Shown: one piece after another, positions 32,786 through 42,510 of the stretch | Layout: each line of letters starts with the position of its first letter | Position numbering within the stretch: position 1 is the first letter of the stretch | Assembly: GCA_947259225.1 (NCBI GenBank) | Contig: CAMYLK010000002.1 | Location: 1-64,000 of the forward strand | From: an uncultured Desulfobulbaceae bacterium | Lineage (GTDB): Bacteria > Desulfobacterota > Desulfobulbia > Desulfobulbales > Desulfobulbaceae | Direction of reading: 5' to 3' | Length of the DNA stretch: 64,000 nucleotides | Notes under the pieces: generated by a model | Seen by the model: the letters and a program-made list of their open reading frames with translations, nothing else | Told to the model about the DNA's origin: nothing | Database searches by the model: none | Position numbers and translations under genes: made by a program

Positions 32786-33499
32786 TTATGGTGCCCAGTA
32801 AATGTGTACAGGTGTTCTGTTCTGTCTGAGAAAACAGCGGATCGGCATCTCTTCGACCGGTCCGGGGGCGAGGGCCTTCTCAAGAACAGCTTTTTTATCG
32901 TTCCCCGTAATATGCAGGATAATCTGTCTGGTATCAAGCAGTATCGGCAGGGTCAGGGTCATTCTTTCATGGGGCGCTTCTGGCGGAGAAATGGCTACGC
33001 AGTTTGATTTAGTATTGAGATTCAACGCCTTTGCCAGTCGATCCGCACCCGGGAAGAATGAGGCTGTATGACCGTCATTCCCCATGCCGAGAATAACCGC
33101 GTCAAATGGCCGGGTAAGCCCGGCAAGCAAATCATGGCATTCTTTTTCGCCCTGGGTGGCAGTGGGCGCACTGTTTTTCAGGCCGTGAAAACGTCCGTTC
33201 ACTGCTCTGTTCTGCAGGAGGTATGCACGGACAAGGTTTTCATTGCTGGAGATATCTGTGGGTTCGACCCACCGTTCATCAGCCAGAGTGATATTCACCA
33301 TGTGCCAGTTAATGTTTTTCTGTGACAGGTGTTGGAAAAAGGGTTTCGGTGTTGAGCCTCCTGATACCACCAGGCCTGCATGATTTTGTTTTGCTATAGC
33401 CCGGGCCAGGATGCTGGCGATGTGTTCGGACAGGTTCTCTGCGAGTTCTTCGGCTGTGGGGAATGTATGGATGTCAGGATTTTTCATATTTTTTCGCAT
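32786..33499 (-). CDS. pgl: 6-Phosphogluconolactonase
   Basis: The DevB-type lactonase of the oxidative pentose phosphate pathway; it hydrolyses 6-phosphogluconolactone to 6-phosphogluconate. Blocks: HAGLVVSGGSTPKPFFQHL, VNITLADERWVEPTDISSNE and DAVILGMGNDGHTASFFPG. The length of about 237 residues is normal. Codons at 33499, 33487 and 33538 are all possible starts and none has a clear ribosome site; 33499 or 33487 best fits the family N-terminus. It is cytoplasmic and the first gene of a pair with NUDIX. No zwf or gnd gene is beside it. Confidence 0.92.
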   Translation of the reverse strand: MRKNMKNPDIHTFPTAEELAENLSEHIASILARAIAKQNHAGLVVSGGSTPKPFFQHLSQKNINWHMVNITLADERWVEPTDISSNENLVRAYLLQNRAVNGRFHGLKNSAPTATQGEKECHDLLAGLTRPFDAVILGMGNDGHTASFFPGADRLAKALNLNTKSNCVAISPPEAPHERMTLTLPILLDTRQIILHITGNDKKAVLEKALAPGPVEEMPIRCFLRQNRTPVHIYWAP

Positions 33500-33544
33500 A
33501 GATGTAAATAACACTTGAGCTTTGACCGGGATATGCACATTTTA

Positions 33545-33750
33545 TTCAATTTTACCTTTCTTTGCTCGCACTAAAGAAAGGTAACCAAAGAAATGCACCC
33601 TGTCATCTGGACCTTCGGACTACCTTCCACTCCTTGATTCTGTCGGGAATTTTCGGACTCAGACACCGTGTGGTCAGGCCACACTGTTACGCTCAAAAGG
33701 AAAATTCCTTTACAGCCATAATCTCCTGGGCTCCGGCCAAATGACAATGG
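33545..33750. repeat. Dispersed ~200-nt element, full copy
   Basis: It starts TTTCTTTGCTCGCACTAAAGAAAGG (a short hairpin). The middle has CTGT/ACAG and GGAATTTTC/GAAAATTCC pairing around a loop and the end is AATGACAATGG. Its stem bases differ from those of the copies at 36029 and 63307, but pairing is kept. Confidence 0.65.
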
Positions 33751-33755
33751 TCTGT

Positions 33756-35942
33756 TCAGGAGTCAGGAGTATATATATGTCGAAATTCCCAACATCTGTG
33801 GATCGGCGGTTTATTTCTGAAATCATTTGGAATGGTTTTGTCGGTTATTTCATGGACTTCAAATTCACTGGTTAACGAATCGGCAAGCTGGAATTTGCGA
33901 AAATTGGTTGAGAAAATGAGCAGCCCGTTCCTGGAGAGTCTCTGCATAGCCAGGCGCAACAGTTCTTCATGGTCATCCTGTATCTTAAATGATGTTTTTT
34001 CATGCCGGCTGTTTGAAAAGGTCGGTGGATCAACAAAAATGAGTCCGTAGCGCTCCCGTGATTCCTGGAGCCACTTGAGGCAGTCTTTCTGCACCGTAAT
34101 GTGCTGCGGCCCGCCAAACCCGTTCAGGGCCATATTAGCCCGGGTCCGCTGAAGATAAGCGGCGGAATTGTCAACGGTTGTTGTACTCATGGCACCTCCC
34201 ATCAGGGCATGGACGGTTGCGGTGCCTGTGTAACCGAACAGGTTGAGGAATTTTTTACCATGGGCAAGGCTGCCGATCATGGCCCGTGTTTTGCGATGAT
34301 CAAGAAAAAGACCGGTATCCAGGTAGTCGGTAAAATTGACCAGAAAGCGGCATTGGTGTTCCCGCACCTCAAAGAGTCTGCCTTTGGTGCTTTTTTTCTG
34401 ATACTGGTTTTTGCCTTTCTGCTGTTGCCGCGTTTTTATAAACAAACGGCTGTGTGGAATGGAGAGAAGATCGCGAATGGCCTGCAGTGCTACCTTGAGC
34501 CTGTAGGCGGCCTTTTTGGGGTCGATGGTTTTCGGAGGAGCATATTCCTGGACATGCACCCATTCTTCATACAGGTCTACGGCAAGATTATATTCCTGGA
34601 TATCAGCATCATAAATTCGAAAACACGTTATATTTTCCTTACGGGCCCAGGGAAAAAGCGATGAGCAGTTCTTGGCGAGCCGATTAGCAAAATCTGTCCC
34701 CTCGCGATCGGATGGAACCGTGCTTATGGCTGGGTTATATTCAGGTTTCCCCTTTTTCTGTACTGTGGAGCCGCAGTGCAGTTTGCATTTGATGGGACCG
34801 TTGAACAGGCGAAAGGTATCTGTCCACTCCATACCGATTGTGCTGGAAAAATCAGGATTGGCAGCAAAAAATCCCACCTGCCAGCCGGCCATCTCCCGGT
34901 TTAATTTTCTTCCCAGGCAGCGGTAGAGGTATTTTATTTCCTCCCTGTCAGACAACCGTTCCCCGTAGGGCGGGTTGACAAGCAGCAACCCGGAATCATG
35001 CACCCTTTCCAGGTGGGCGAGCTGACGCTGGCTAACCGTGATCAAGTCTTCCAGGCCCGCTTCCTGGATGTTTTTTCTCGTGGCCGAGACGGCCTGGGGA
35101 TCGGCATCGTAGCCGATTATTTGAGGCCAGTTTTTCTGAAGCCCCTTGTCCTCCTTCTGTACTGCCTCGGTCACCAGTTTTTCCCAGATACGCCTGTCAT
35201 GACGGCGCCAGTACTTGAACCCGAAGGTTTTTCGCTGCAGGCCCGGGGCGGAATCTCCATAGATCAGTGCTGCTTCAATCAAAAGGGTCCCGCTGCCGCA
35301 CATGGGATCGAGAAGGACAGAGTCCGTGGGGAATTCGGGATTCCAGCCGGAGAGGTTGACTATGGCCGCAGCCAGGGTTTCCTTCATAGGAGCTTCGACA
35401 CCAGCTTTCCTGTACCCGCGGCGGTGCAGGCTGTCTCCGGACAGGTCAATCGCAAGAGTAGCATGTGTTCCGTGAACATGAAGATTGAACCGTATGTCCG
35501 GCTGCAGAACATCAACATCCGGCCGCTTCCCGGTACGGGAACGAAACTGGTCTACGATCGCGTCCTTGACACGCAGGGCGGCGAATTTGCTGTGGGTTAT
35601 GGGCGAGTCCGTCAGGGTGCAGTAGACGGCAAAGGTATGACGCTGTTCAAAATGTGCATCCCAGTCTACTTTGCTTGCCTGCTTGTACAGGGAGTCGGTG
35701 TCTCCGGCTTCAAATTCGGCGATCTGCAGGAGTATCCTTGAGGCAAAGCGGGACCAGAGGCAGAGGCTGTAGCCGGCTTCCAGGTTTCCTTCCCAGGAAA
35801 CTGCGCCGGGGCTGGTCTGAACTTGTGTGCCGCCATGCGTCTTTATTTCTTCGGCCACCAGGTCTTCAAGACCGGCACCGCAGGTTGAGACAAAATTGAG
35901 GTTAGGCTTTTTTTTTCGTTTTGAACGGATTTTTTGGGTCAA
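33756..35942 (-). CDS. rlmL: Bifunctional 23S rRNA methyltransferase RlmKL
   Basis: A 728-residue protein in the order of RlmKL. A THUMP domain is first (LNFVSTCGAGLEDLVAEEI). Then comes the RlmL methyltransferase (DPMCGSGTLLIEAALI, NPPYGERL) for m2G2445. The RlmK half (FLNLFGYTGTATVHALMGG, DPPTFSNSR) follows for m7G2069. It uses SAM in the cytoplasm. The start is TTG at 35942 with no strong ribosome site. Between the halves is a Lys-rich linker near residue 520 (QQQKGKNQYQKKST). It is single, between two copies of the dispersed repeat element. Confidence 0.93.
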   Translation of the reverse strand: MTQKIRSKRKKKPNLNFVSTCGAGLEDLVAEEIKTHGGTQVQTSPGAVSWEGNLEAGYSLCLWSRFASRILLQIAEFEAGDTDSLYKQASKVDWDAHFEQRHTFAVYCTLTDSPITHSKFAALRVKDAIVDQFRSRTGKRPDVDVLQPDIRFNLHVHGTHATLAIDLSGDSLHRRGYRKAGVEAPMKETLAAAIVNLSGWNPEFPTDSVLLDPMCGSGTLLIEAALIYGDSAPGLQRKTFGFKYWRRHDRRIWEKLVTEAVQKEDKGLQKNWPQIIGYDADPQAVSATRKNIQEAGLEDLITVSQRQLAHLERVHDSGLLLVNPPYGERLSDREEIKYLYRCLGRKLNREMAGWQVGFFAANPDFSSTIGMEWTDTFRLFNGPIKCKLHCGSTVQKKGKPEYNPAISTVPSDREGTDFANRLAKNCSSLFPWARKENITCFRIYDADIQEYNLAVDLYEEWVHVQEYAPPKTIDPKKAAYRLKVALQAIRDLLSIPHSRLFIKTRQQQKGKNQYQKKSTKGRLFEVREHQCRFLVNFTDYLDTGLFLDHRKTRAMIGSLAHGKKFLNLFGYTGTATVHALMGGAMSTTTVDNSAAYLQRTRANMALNGFGGPQHITVQKDCLKWLQESRERYGLIFVDPPTFSNSRHEKTSFKIQDDHEELLRLAMQRLSRNGLLIFSTNFRKFQLADSLTSEFEVHEITDKTIPNDFRNKPPIHRCWEFRHIYTPDS

Positions 35943-36028
35943 GGGGTTACTGCCTGTGATTGATTGTTATTTCCAGTCCCGTGAGCTATGTCACTGAAAA
36001 GTTGGTTTTTCAATTACTTGATATTACT

Positions 36029-36235
36029 ATTCATTTTCTTTGCTTGCCCAAAGAAAACGAGCGTCGTGTGGTCTGCGCCACACCACTACAGAAAGGGCAC
36101 CCGTACTCCTTGGTCCTTCGGACTGCCTTGTGCTCTTCAAAAATGTCGTGAATTCACAAACTCGCAGTGCTCGAACAGTGTGAATTCCATGATCGACATT
36201 TTTTCCAGTGCTCAGCAAGGAGCAATGGGAAAACA
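36029..36235. repeat. Dispersed ~200-nt element, full copy
   Basis: ATTCATTTTCTTTGCTTGCC, AAAGAAAACGA, then the pairing AAAAATGTCG (36137)/CGACATTTTT (36193) and GTGAATTC repeats, ending GCTCAGCAAGGAGCAATGGG. This copy has the longest stem of the set. Confidence 0.7.
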
Positions 36236-36558
36236 TTGAATACGCAACCATTTAAGGGACAACTAAGGTTGGGTAATTTGGACCGGATAAATATTTGAAA
36301 AACATAGTCCCTTTACCTCGTTTTCTCAACGGAGATTAAAAGTATTATTAATATCAAGAGTAAAGTAAATCCGAAATCCGTATCAAACGTCAGTAGGTTT
36401 TGTTTGCTGATAAATAATTGTGAATGATAAAAAGTCCAGTATCAGAGCAGAACCTTTGCTACAACTGCATGACGATGGGAAATATTTTAGTGTCACCCTT
36501 TCAAAGGGCCACTAAAGCAGGGATCGAATTTTCAGGGTCATTTTGGCTTGGATATTGA
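36236..36558. other. Spacer downstream of the efflux operon
   Basis: AT-rich, with the fragment CTGCATGACGATGGGAAA (36466-36483) that recalls the end of the dispersed element and of 31430. No gene or clear terminator was seen. Confidence 0.4.
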
Positions 36559-39500
36559 TCAGTCAGTGACAAGTCCTTGGGATGGATGGCTCCGTATTTT
36601 GACTACATAGTAGAGAACCGGGACAGCCATGCGGCTGATGAGCAGGGAGGCAATTTCGCCAAACATGAGCGATATGGCAAGTCCCTGGAAGATCGGATCT
36701 GCCAGAATTACGGAGGCTCCGACAACAACTGCAAGGGCTGTGAGAAGCATGGGTCGAAAGCGGACGGCGCCGGCCTCGGTCACCGCTTCGGCAATCGGCA
36801 GGCCGTGACTGATCCTCAGCTCTATAAAATCCACCAGGATAATTGAATTGCGGACAACAATACCGGCGCCGGCCATAAAGCCGATCATCGAGGTTGCCGT
36901 AAAAAAGGCATTAAAACCCCAGTGGGCCGGCAGGATGCCGATCAGGGAGAAGGGTATGGCCGCCATAACCACCAGGGGGGTGATATAGTCTTTGAACCAG
37001 CCTACCATCAGCATGTAAATAAGGATCATTACGACGCAGAAGGCAAGGCCCAGGTCGCGGAAAACTTCAAGGGTGATGTGCCATTCACCGTCCCATTTCA
37101 TGGCTGGTTCGGTATCACTGAACGGCTGCTTCATATTGTATATTTTGATCTTATCATCGCTGGCATTAAAGTCGCTTCCATTGAGCTCGCCAATTTTTCT
37201 GTTCATCTCAAAGATTGCATATACAGGGCTTTCAACCGCGCCAGCCACATCGCCGGTTACATAAATGACCGGTTTAAGGTTTTTACGGTAAATAGGCTGG
37301 TCCACCGGGGCATCCTGGGTCCTGACAAGCTCCCGGAGCGGCACCATCGGGGCGGAGGGATTTATTGAGGACCTCATGGAAATATTCAGCACGCCTTCAA
37401 TCCGGGCACGCTGATCCTTTGGCAGTTCAAGGACCATATTGATTTCTTCCTTGTCCCTGGACTGATGAAAGAGATCGATGGACATACCCTCGACAGCCAT
37501 CCGGATAGCCTCGTTCACTTCTCTTTCAGATATATTGTTGAGGGCGGCTTTTTCCTTGTCAACCGTAATGAGTGTTTTGTTGCGGTCCTTTTCTCTGTAC
37601 CAGTCAACATCAACGACCCCTTCGGTTGTTTCAAAAATATTTTTCACTGCCTGGGCAAGCTGCACCCGGTCCTGCTCCGTTGATCCGTAAATTTCAGCTA
37701 CAAGTGTCTGCAGGACAGGCGGGCCGGGAGGAACTTCCGCGACTGCCACTGTCGCACCATATTTGCGGGCGATTTCACTAATCTCCGGACGTATGCGCTT
37801 GGCAATATCATGGCTCTGAAGGTCACGCGAATGTTTGGGGAGCAGGTTGACCTGAATGTCGGCGACGTTGGGACCGCTGCGCATAAAGTAATGCCGGACC
37901 AGTCCGTTAAAATTATAGGGAGAAGCTGTACCGGCATATATCTGGTAGTTGATGACCTCGGGTTCATCACTTATGACGGCGGCCATTTCCTTTGCCACGC
38001 GGGTGGTGTGCTCAAGTGGTGATCCTTCAGGCATATCGAGGATTATCTGAAATTCCGACTTATTGTCAAAGGGCAGCATCTTGACTTTGACTAGCCCGAA
38101 ATAAACCATGGAGCATGCACCGAGCAGCAAGGCTATTATTCCGGCAAAAAAAAGCATGCGAAAAGAGCCGCTGGCCAGCAGAGGATCCATGACCCGGTGA
38201 TAAAGACGGGTGAAAAAATCGTCCGGTACCTGGCTGTGCGGGTCGACATCTCCATTTTCACCTTGGTTTCGGTTTCTTTTCAGAATATGTACCGCGGCCC
38301 AGGGGGTGACGGTAAAGGCAATTATCAGGGAAAATATCATGGCGGCAGACGAACCGATGGGGATGGGGCGCATATAGGGCCCCATAAGTCCGCCAACAAA
38401 AGCCATGGGGAGGATGGCGGCAATAACTGCCCAGGTGGCAAGGATGGTCGGGTTGCCGACCTCGATGACAGCCTCAATCGCCAGGTCGGCCATTGATTTT
38501 CCTTTATTTGCCGGCAGCCTCATGTGACGGACAATGTTCTCCACGACAACAATGGCATCGTCGACAAGAATACCGATGGAGAAGATAAGGGCAAAGAGGG
38601 TAATCCTGTTCAGGGTATAGCCATACAGGTAGAACAGCAGGAGAGTGAGCGAAAGGGTTGATGGAATTGCCAGCATGACGACGATGGATTCACGCCATCC
38701 GAGAAAAAAGAGAATAAGCAGGGCAACCCCGAAAACCGCGATACCCATGTGCAGGAGCAGTTCGTTTGATTTTTCGGCCGCTGTTTCGCCATAATCCCGT
38801 GTAACTGTAATCTCTATATCGGCAGGAATCAGGTCCCCTTTCAGGGTATCCACTTTGGTCAGCACTGTTTCAACAACATGGACGGCGTTGGCACCGGGTC
38901 TTTTGGCAACGGAAAGGGTCACGGCAGGCTCTTCGCCGTATCCTGGTCCTTGCCCGAACAGGACATAGTTGTCCGGTTCCTCGGGCCCGTCAATGATGGT
39001 GGCAACTTCATCAAGATAAACAGGCTTGCCGCCGTAAACACCGACAACAATCCTGCCGATTTCGCGGGCAGAAGAAAGAAAGGTTCCACTCTGCAGAATT
39101 ACTTCACGGTTCATCGATTGCAGGGTACCTGAATACGATTGCCGGTTCGCCTGCTGCAGTTTGGGAACAAGGTCGCTAATCGTCAGATTTCGAGCTGACA
39201 AAAGAAGCGGGTCAAACTGGATGCTGACCTGTCGCCTTGTGCCGCCGATCAGTTTGGTTTCAGCCACTTCCGGGATGTTATTGATAGCATCGTCAATCTG
39301 GGCAGCCAGCCGCCGCAGAGTAAAGTGATCATATTGTCTGCTGTGAAAGGTCAGGGCAAGAACAGGAACATCATCAATGGTATGCGGTTTTATCAGTGGG
39401 TTGCTTACCCCGTGCGGAATACGGTCAAAGTTGGTTTCCAGTTTCTGGTTGAGCCTGACAATGGATTCCTCCAGGTTCTCACCCACATAAAACCGGACAA

Positions 39501-39813
39501 CCAGAAGACTCTGGCCGGGCATGGATGTGGAATAGATATATTCCACTCCGGGCAGTTCATACAGAAGCTTTTCCATGGGGATGGAGGCCCGTTCCTCTAT
39601 CTCCCTGGGGGTCGCGCCCGGCATGGAGACCAGTACATCGATCATGGGAACCTTGATCTGCGGCTCTTCCTCCCTGGGAAGCAAGATCACGGCAAGAATG
39701 CCGAGCAACAGGGAGGCTACGAGACCGACGACGGTCAGCTTGGAACCGATAAAGGCGGATGCCATCCGGCCGGCAAAGCCGGGATGTTCACTGAGGCTGG
39801 TATTATTTTTCAT
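36559..39813 (-). CDS. RND efflux permease (AcrB/HAE or heavy-metal type)
   Basis: A 1084-residue inner-membrane pump. It has twelve expected helices and two large periplasmic loops. The proton-relay motif GILVDDAIVVVENIVRHMR lies in helix 4. Typical blocks are IKVPMIDVLVSMPGATPREI, VRFYVGENLEES and ASDDKIKIYNM. Sequence such as LPREEEPQIKVPMIDV groups it with the multidrug/acriflavin resistance branch of Proteobacteria. Its ATG overlaps the adaptor stop by four bases (ATGA). The substrate is unknown. It is the third gene of the efflux operon. Confidence 0.92.
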   Translation of the reverse strand: MKNNTSLSEHPGFAGRMASAFIGSKLTVVGLVASLLLGILAVILLPREEEPQIKVPMIDVLVSMPGATPREIEERASIPMEKLLYELPGVEYIYSTSMPGQSLLVVRFYVGENLEESIVRLNQKLETNFDRIPHGVSNPLIKPHTIDDVPVLALTFHSRQYDHFTLRRLAAQIDDAINNIPEVAETKLIGGTRRQVSIQFDPLLLSARNLTISDLVPKLQQANRQSYSGTLQSMNREVILQSGTFLSSAREIGRIVVGVYGGKPVYLDEVATIIDGPEEPDNYVLFGQGPGYGEEPAVTLSVAKRPGANAVHVVETVLTKVDTLKGDLIPADIEITVTRDYGETAAEKSNELLLHMGIAVFGVALLILFFLGWRESIVVMLAIPSTLSLTLLLFYLYGYTLNRITLFALIFSIGILVDDAIVVVENIVRHMRLPANKGKSMADLAIEAVIEVGNPTILATWAVIAAILPMAFVGGLMGPYMRPIPIGSSAAMIFSLIIAFTVTPWAAVHILKRNRNQGENGDVDPHSQVPDDFFTRLYHRVMDPLLASGSFRMLFFAGIIALLLGACSMVYFGLVKVKMLPFDNKSEFQIILDMPEGSPLEHTTRVAKEMAAVISDEPEVINYQIYAGTASPYNFNGLVRHYFMRSGPNVADIQVNLLPKHSRDLQSHDIAKRIRPEISEIARKYGATVAVAEVPPGPPVLQTLVAEIYGSTEQDRVQLAQAVKNIFETTEGVVDVDWYREKDRNKTLITVDKEKAALNNISEREVNEAIRMAVEGMSIDLFHQSRDKEEINMVLELPKDQRARIEGVLNISMRSSINPSAPMVPLRELVRTQDAPVDQPIYRKNLKPVIYVTGDVAGAVESPVYAIFEMNRKIGELNGSDFNASDDKIKIYNMKQPFSDTEPAMKWDGEWHITLEVFRDLGLAFCVVMILIYMLMVGWFKDYITPLVVMAAIPFSLIGILPAHWGFNAFFTATSMIGFMAGAGIVVRNSIILVDFIELRISHGLPIAEAVTEAGAVRFRPMLLTALAVVVGASVILADPIFQGLAISLMFGEIASLLISRMAVPVLYYVVKIRSHPSQGLVTD

Positions 39814-40838
39814 TGTTCTATTGTTACCGGCTGTCCGTCGACGAGTTTTGCTATGTCACTTACAATTACAGTTTCATCGGGTTCCAGCCCGGCAAGTATT
39901 TCCAACTGCCCGTTAAATTTTTTGCCGGTTCGAACCAGACGAAGTTGTGCAGTATTCTCCCGAACAACAAAAATCTGATCCATCTGGCCAAAGGTCTTTA
40001 CTGCTGAAACAGGGACGGACAGAGAATCTTTTCCCGGGCCGGGAAGAACAACACGGGCAAATTGGCCTGAGCGGAGTTGTGCATTTCCATCAATGTCAAT
40101 TTTTACCGCCGCGGTTCTAGAAAGGGGGTCTGCTGCCGGAGCTATTTCGGCAACTGTGCCGCTGATATCAATATCTGCTGCAGGTATATTGATGGCAAGG
40201 ATGTCCCCGTGCTGTATCTGCAGGACCTGGGCTTCGGGTACTGAAGTCACAACCTGGAGTTTCCGGATATCCTCAAGCTGCAGGAGAGGTGTCCCCGGGG
40301 TTGCCAGATCACCAATATTCGCGGTTTTGCTGGTTACCTGTCCCTCAAAGGGGGCTTTTATGACAGTGTAGCTTAACATGGTCTTGGCTTCATTGTGCGC
40401 GGCATCTGCAACCCTGTACCTGTCTTCGAGCGACTTAACCGATTCGGAAGTGGCCGCATTTTTCTGCAGTAGTTTTTTCTCCCTTGCAAGGTTTCTCCGA
40501 GCCTGTTCCAGCTGTGCCTGAGCCTGTATCACCTTGGCGGAAATTTCTCCGGCACTGATTTTGACAAGCAGATCACCTGCTTTGACTTGGGACCCCAGCA
40601 CAACGGGTATTACCTCAATTGTGCCGGTCACCTTGGCTGCGATAACAGCCCGGCTAACAGGTTGGATAGTTCCTACTACCTCAGTCTGTGATGGAGCATC
40701 CTGAATGGAAGCAGTCATGACTTTTACCACAGCCGACTCAAGGGTACGGCCGACGGTTTTTTCTTCCTGGTGTTCTCCCTTGCACCCGTAGGTCAAGGTC
40801 AGAGCCAGAAAGCTCAATAAATAGATACTCAATTTCAT
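39810..40838 (-). CDS. RND periplasmic adaptor (membrane fusion protein)
   Basis: A 342-residue protein. A lipoprotein-like signal ends LALTLTYGC near residue 19, so it is probably anchored to the inner membrane. The lipoyl-like blocks GTIEVIPVVLGSQVKAGDLL and VIKAPFEGQVTSKTANIGDL enclose a helical hairpin (AQAQLEQARRNLAREKKLLQ). It links the pump to the outer-membrane channel. It starts 2 bp after the channel stop and overlaps the permease start, so translation is coupled. Confidence 0.92.
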   Translation of the reverse strand: MKLSIYLLSFLALTLTYGCKGEHQEEKTVGRTLESAVVKVMTASIQDAPSQTEVVGTIQPVSRAVIAAKVTGTIEVIPVVLGSQVKAGDLLVKISAGEISAKVIQAQAQLEQARRNLAREKKLLQKNAATSESVKSLEDRYRVADAAHNEAKTMLSYTVIKAPFEGQVTSKTANIGDLATPGTPLLQLEDIRKLQVVTSVPEAQVLQIQHGDILAINIPAADIDISGTVAEIAPAADPLSRTAAVKIDIDGNAQLRSGQFARVVLPGPGKDSLSVPVSAVKTFGQMDQIFVVRENTAQLRLVRTGKKFNGQLEILAGLEPDETVIVSDIAKLVDGQPVTIEQ

Positions 40839-40840
40839 AA

Positions 40841-42217
40841 TTACTCTTTTCCTTTTTCAGGGGAATGACCGGACTCGTTAATCTGGAACTGACCCAGGCC
40901 CACAGCTCGTCGAAAATCCGCTATGGCAATACGGTGAGAGGCCCGGGCAACGGTATCGCGGACCAGGGCCTCGGTCAGTCTGTTTTCCACATCAATAAGA
41001 TCTGACGAGAGAATGACGCCCTCTTTGAATCTTTCCCGGCTGAGGCTTGCGCTTTCCTCTGCCTGTTCAACCATTTTTCTGGTAACCTCAAGGCGCTGCT
41101 CTGTTTCATCAAGGAAGAGGCGGGCCCGTTCCATTTCCAGGCTGATAGCCAGGGCGACTTTTCGTTTCTGTTCAATTGTTTCCGCGAGAATGGCGTTGGC
41201 CTTGGCAATTTCCGCGGAGGTTTGCTGCCCGTTAAAAAGATTATAATTGAGTTTTACCCCGGCAACCCATGAGTTTCCGGCGCCATCAAGTTCATACCCT
41301 TTGTCTGCCTGGTATCCGGCAAAGAGATCCGCTGTAGGATAATAGCCGCTGCGCGCCTGGCGTACAAAAGCTTCGGCAGCCTCAATGGCGGCATCAAGGT
41401 TTTTCAGTTCCGGGCGGTTGTCATAGGTGGTGCTTTGTGGAAGAGGCTGGTCAAAATCACAGTCGGTTACAATGTTCAGCGGTCCGTTTTCCAAGCCCAG
41501 AAGGTTGAGGAATCCGCGCTTGGCCAGTTTTACAGCATGCCTTGCCTGAATGAGGTTTTCCTTTTCCCGGGACTGATGAACTTCCAGGTTAAGCAGGTCG
41601 GCTTTGAGCAGGTCTCCCGCCTCGTATCGGGCTCTGGCAACCTCGATGGATTCACCGATAGCATCGGTTGCTGATATGCGGGCCTGCAAATTTTCCTCAG
41701 CCTGGATTATGGTGTAGTAAATTTTCACGACCTCATAACCAAGCTGGGAATGGACGGCATCAAGTTCAAATCTGGAACCTTCTTCCCCCGATTCGGCAGC
41801 CCTGAGTCCGGCTTCGTCATGACCGCCATTGTAGAACCTGTAACTCAGGGTGGCTGCCATGTTGAGATTGTCTGTTTTTCCGGGATCGTTGAAGTCGATA
41901 TTCTGGTCAAAAGCCCCCTGATTAAGGATATTGCCGAATGAGTACATCGGATTGTTCGTTTGACCATATGAAGCGCTGAGGTCGATCCGGGGATAAAATG
42001 CCGAGTTTGCCTGTTTGACAGCAGCACGGGCAGCGGCAATACGCTGCCGGGTGATGGCTGAGTCTGGACTGTTGGCAATGGCGAAGCGTACAGCTTCTTC
42101 AACAGTCCAGATTTCGGGAATCTTTAATGATTTGTCCCCGGAAAGAGCTGAAGCCTGAAAGCTGAAAAAAAGTCCAAGACAACAAGCTGTTGTAAAAAAG
42201 AGGTGTCGCATACTCAT
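40841..42217 (-). CDS. TolC-family outer-membrane efflux channel
   Basis: A 458-residue protein. Signal peptide MSMRHLFFTTACCLGLFFSF is cut near ASA. Duplicated TolC helices follow, with EAVRFAIANSPDSAITRQRI early and EAFVRQARSGYYPTADLFAG in the second half. It forms the trimeric outer-membrane exit duct. GGTGA lies 7 nt before ATG 42217; a GTG at 42250 is the longer option. It is the first gene of the operon channel-adaptor-pump, an order that is less usual than pump genes first. Confidence 0.9.
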   Translation of the reverse strand: MSMRHLFFTTACCLGLFFSFQASALSGDKSLKIPEIWTVEEAVRFAIANSPDSAITRQRIAAARAAVKQANSAFYPRIDLSASYGQTNNPMYSFGNILNQGAFDQNIDFNDPGKTDNLNMAATLSYRFYNGGHDEAGLRAAESGEEGSRFELDAVHSQLGYEVVKIYYTIIQAEENLQARISATDAIGESIEVARARYEAGDLLKADLLNLEVHQSREKENLIQARHAVKLAKRGFLNLLGLENGPLNIVTDCDFDQPLPQSTTYDNRPELKNLDAAIEAAEAFVRQARSGYYPTADLFAGYQADKGYELDGAGNSWVAGVKLNYNLFNGQQTSAEIAKANAILAETIEQKRKVALAISLEMERARLFLDETEQRLEVTRKMVEQAEESASLSRERFKEGVILSSDLIDVENRLTEALVRDTVARASHRIAIADFRRAVGLGQFQINESGHSPEKGKE

Positions 42218-42245
42218 AGCATATTCACCGTGTTGTTGGTCAGAA

Positions 42246-42510
42246 ATCACGTCAGTTGTAAATAAAAGTACGTACAGAGTCCCCCTGTACCATATCTCTA
42301 AATTTGTATCATCAGGCTGCGAAAATCAAAGAGTTGACCGATCCCGTTACGAATATCTGTTCCTTAGACTTGATGTTTTATCATGTGATTTGGTAAATAC
42401 TACACATATTACAGGTTGATTTCTTTTGCTATATACATAACCATATTTAAGCTGAATGCAATAACATTATTTAATTATTTTATTAAATACTTAAACTATT
42501 GGGGTATATT
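42246..42510. other. Divergent promoter region
   Basis: AT-rich stretch between the efflux operon and the plus-strand repeat protein. I saw no convincing consensus promoter or operator. Confidence 0.35.

Noticed and set aside
38197-38496. Plus-strand frames inside the RND pump gene and many more inside the nuo genes
   Set aside because: They are antisense shadows of long, well-conserved genes.
42218-42250. Longer TolC start with GTG at 42250
   Set aside because: The ATG at 42217 has a better-placed GGTGA and begins directly with a signal peptide.
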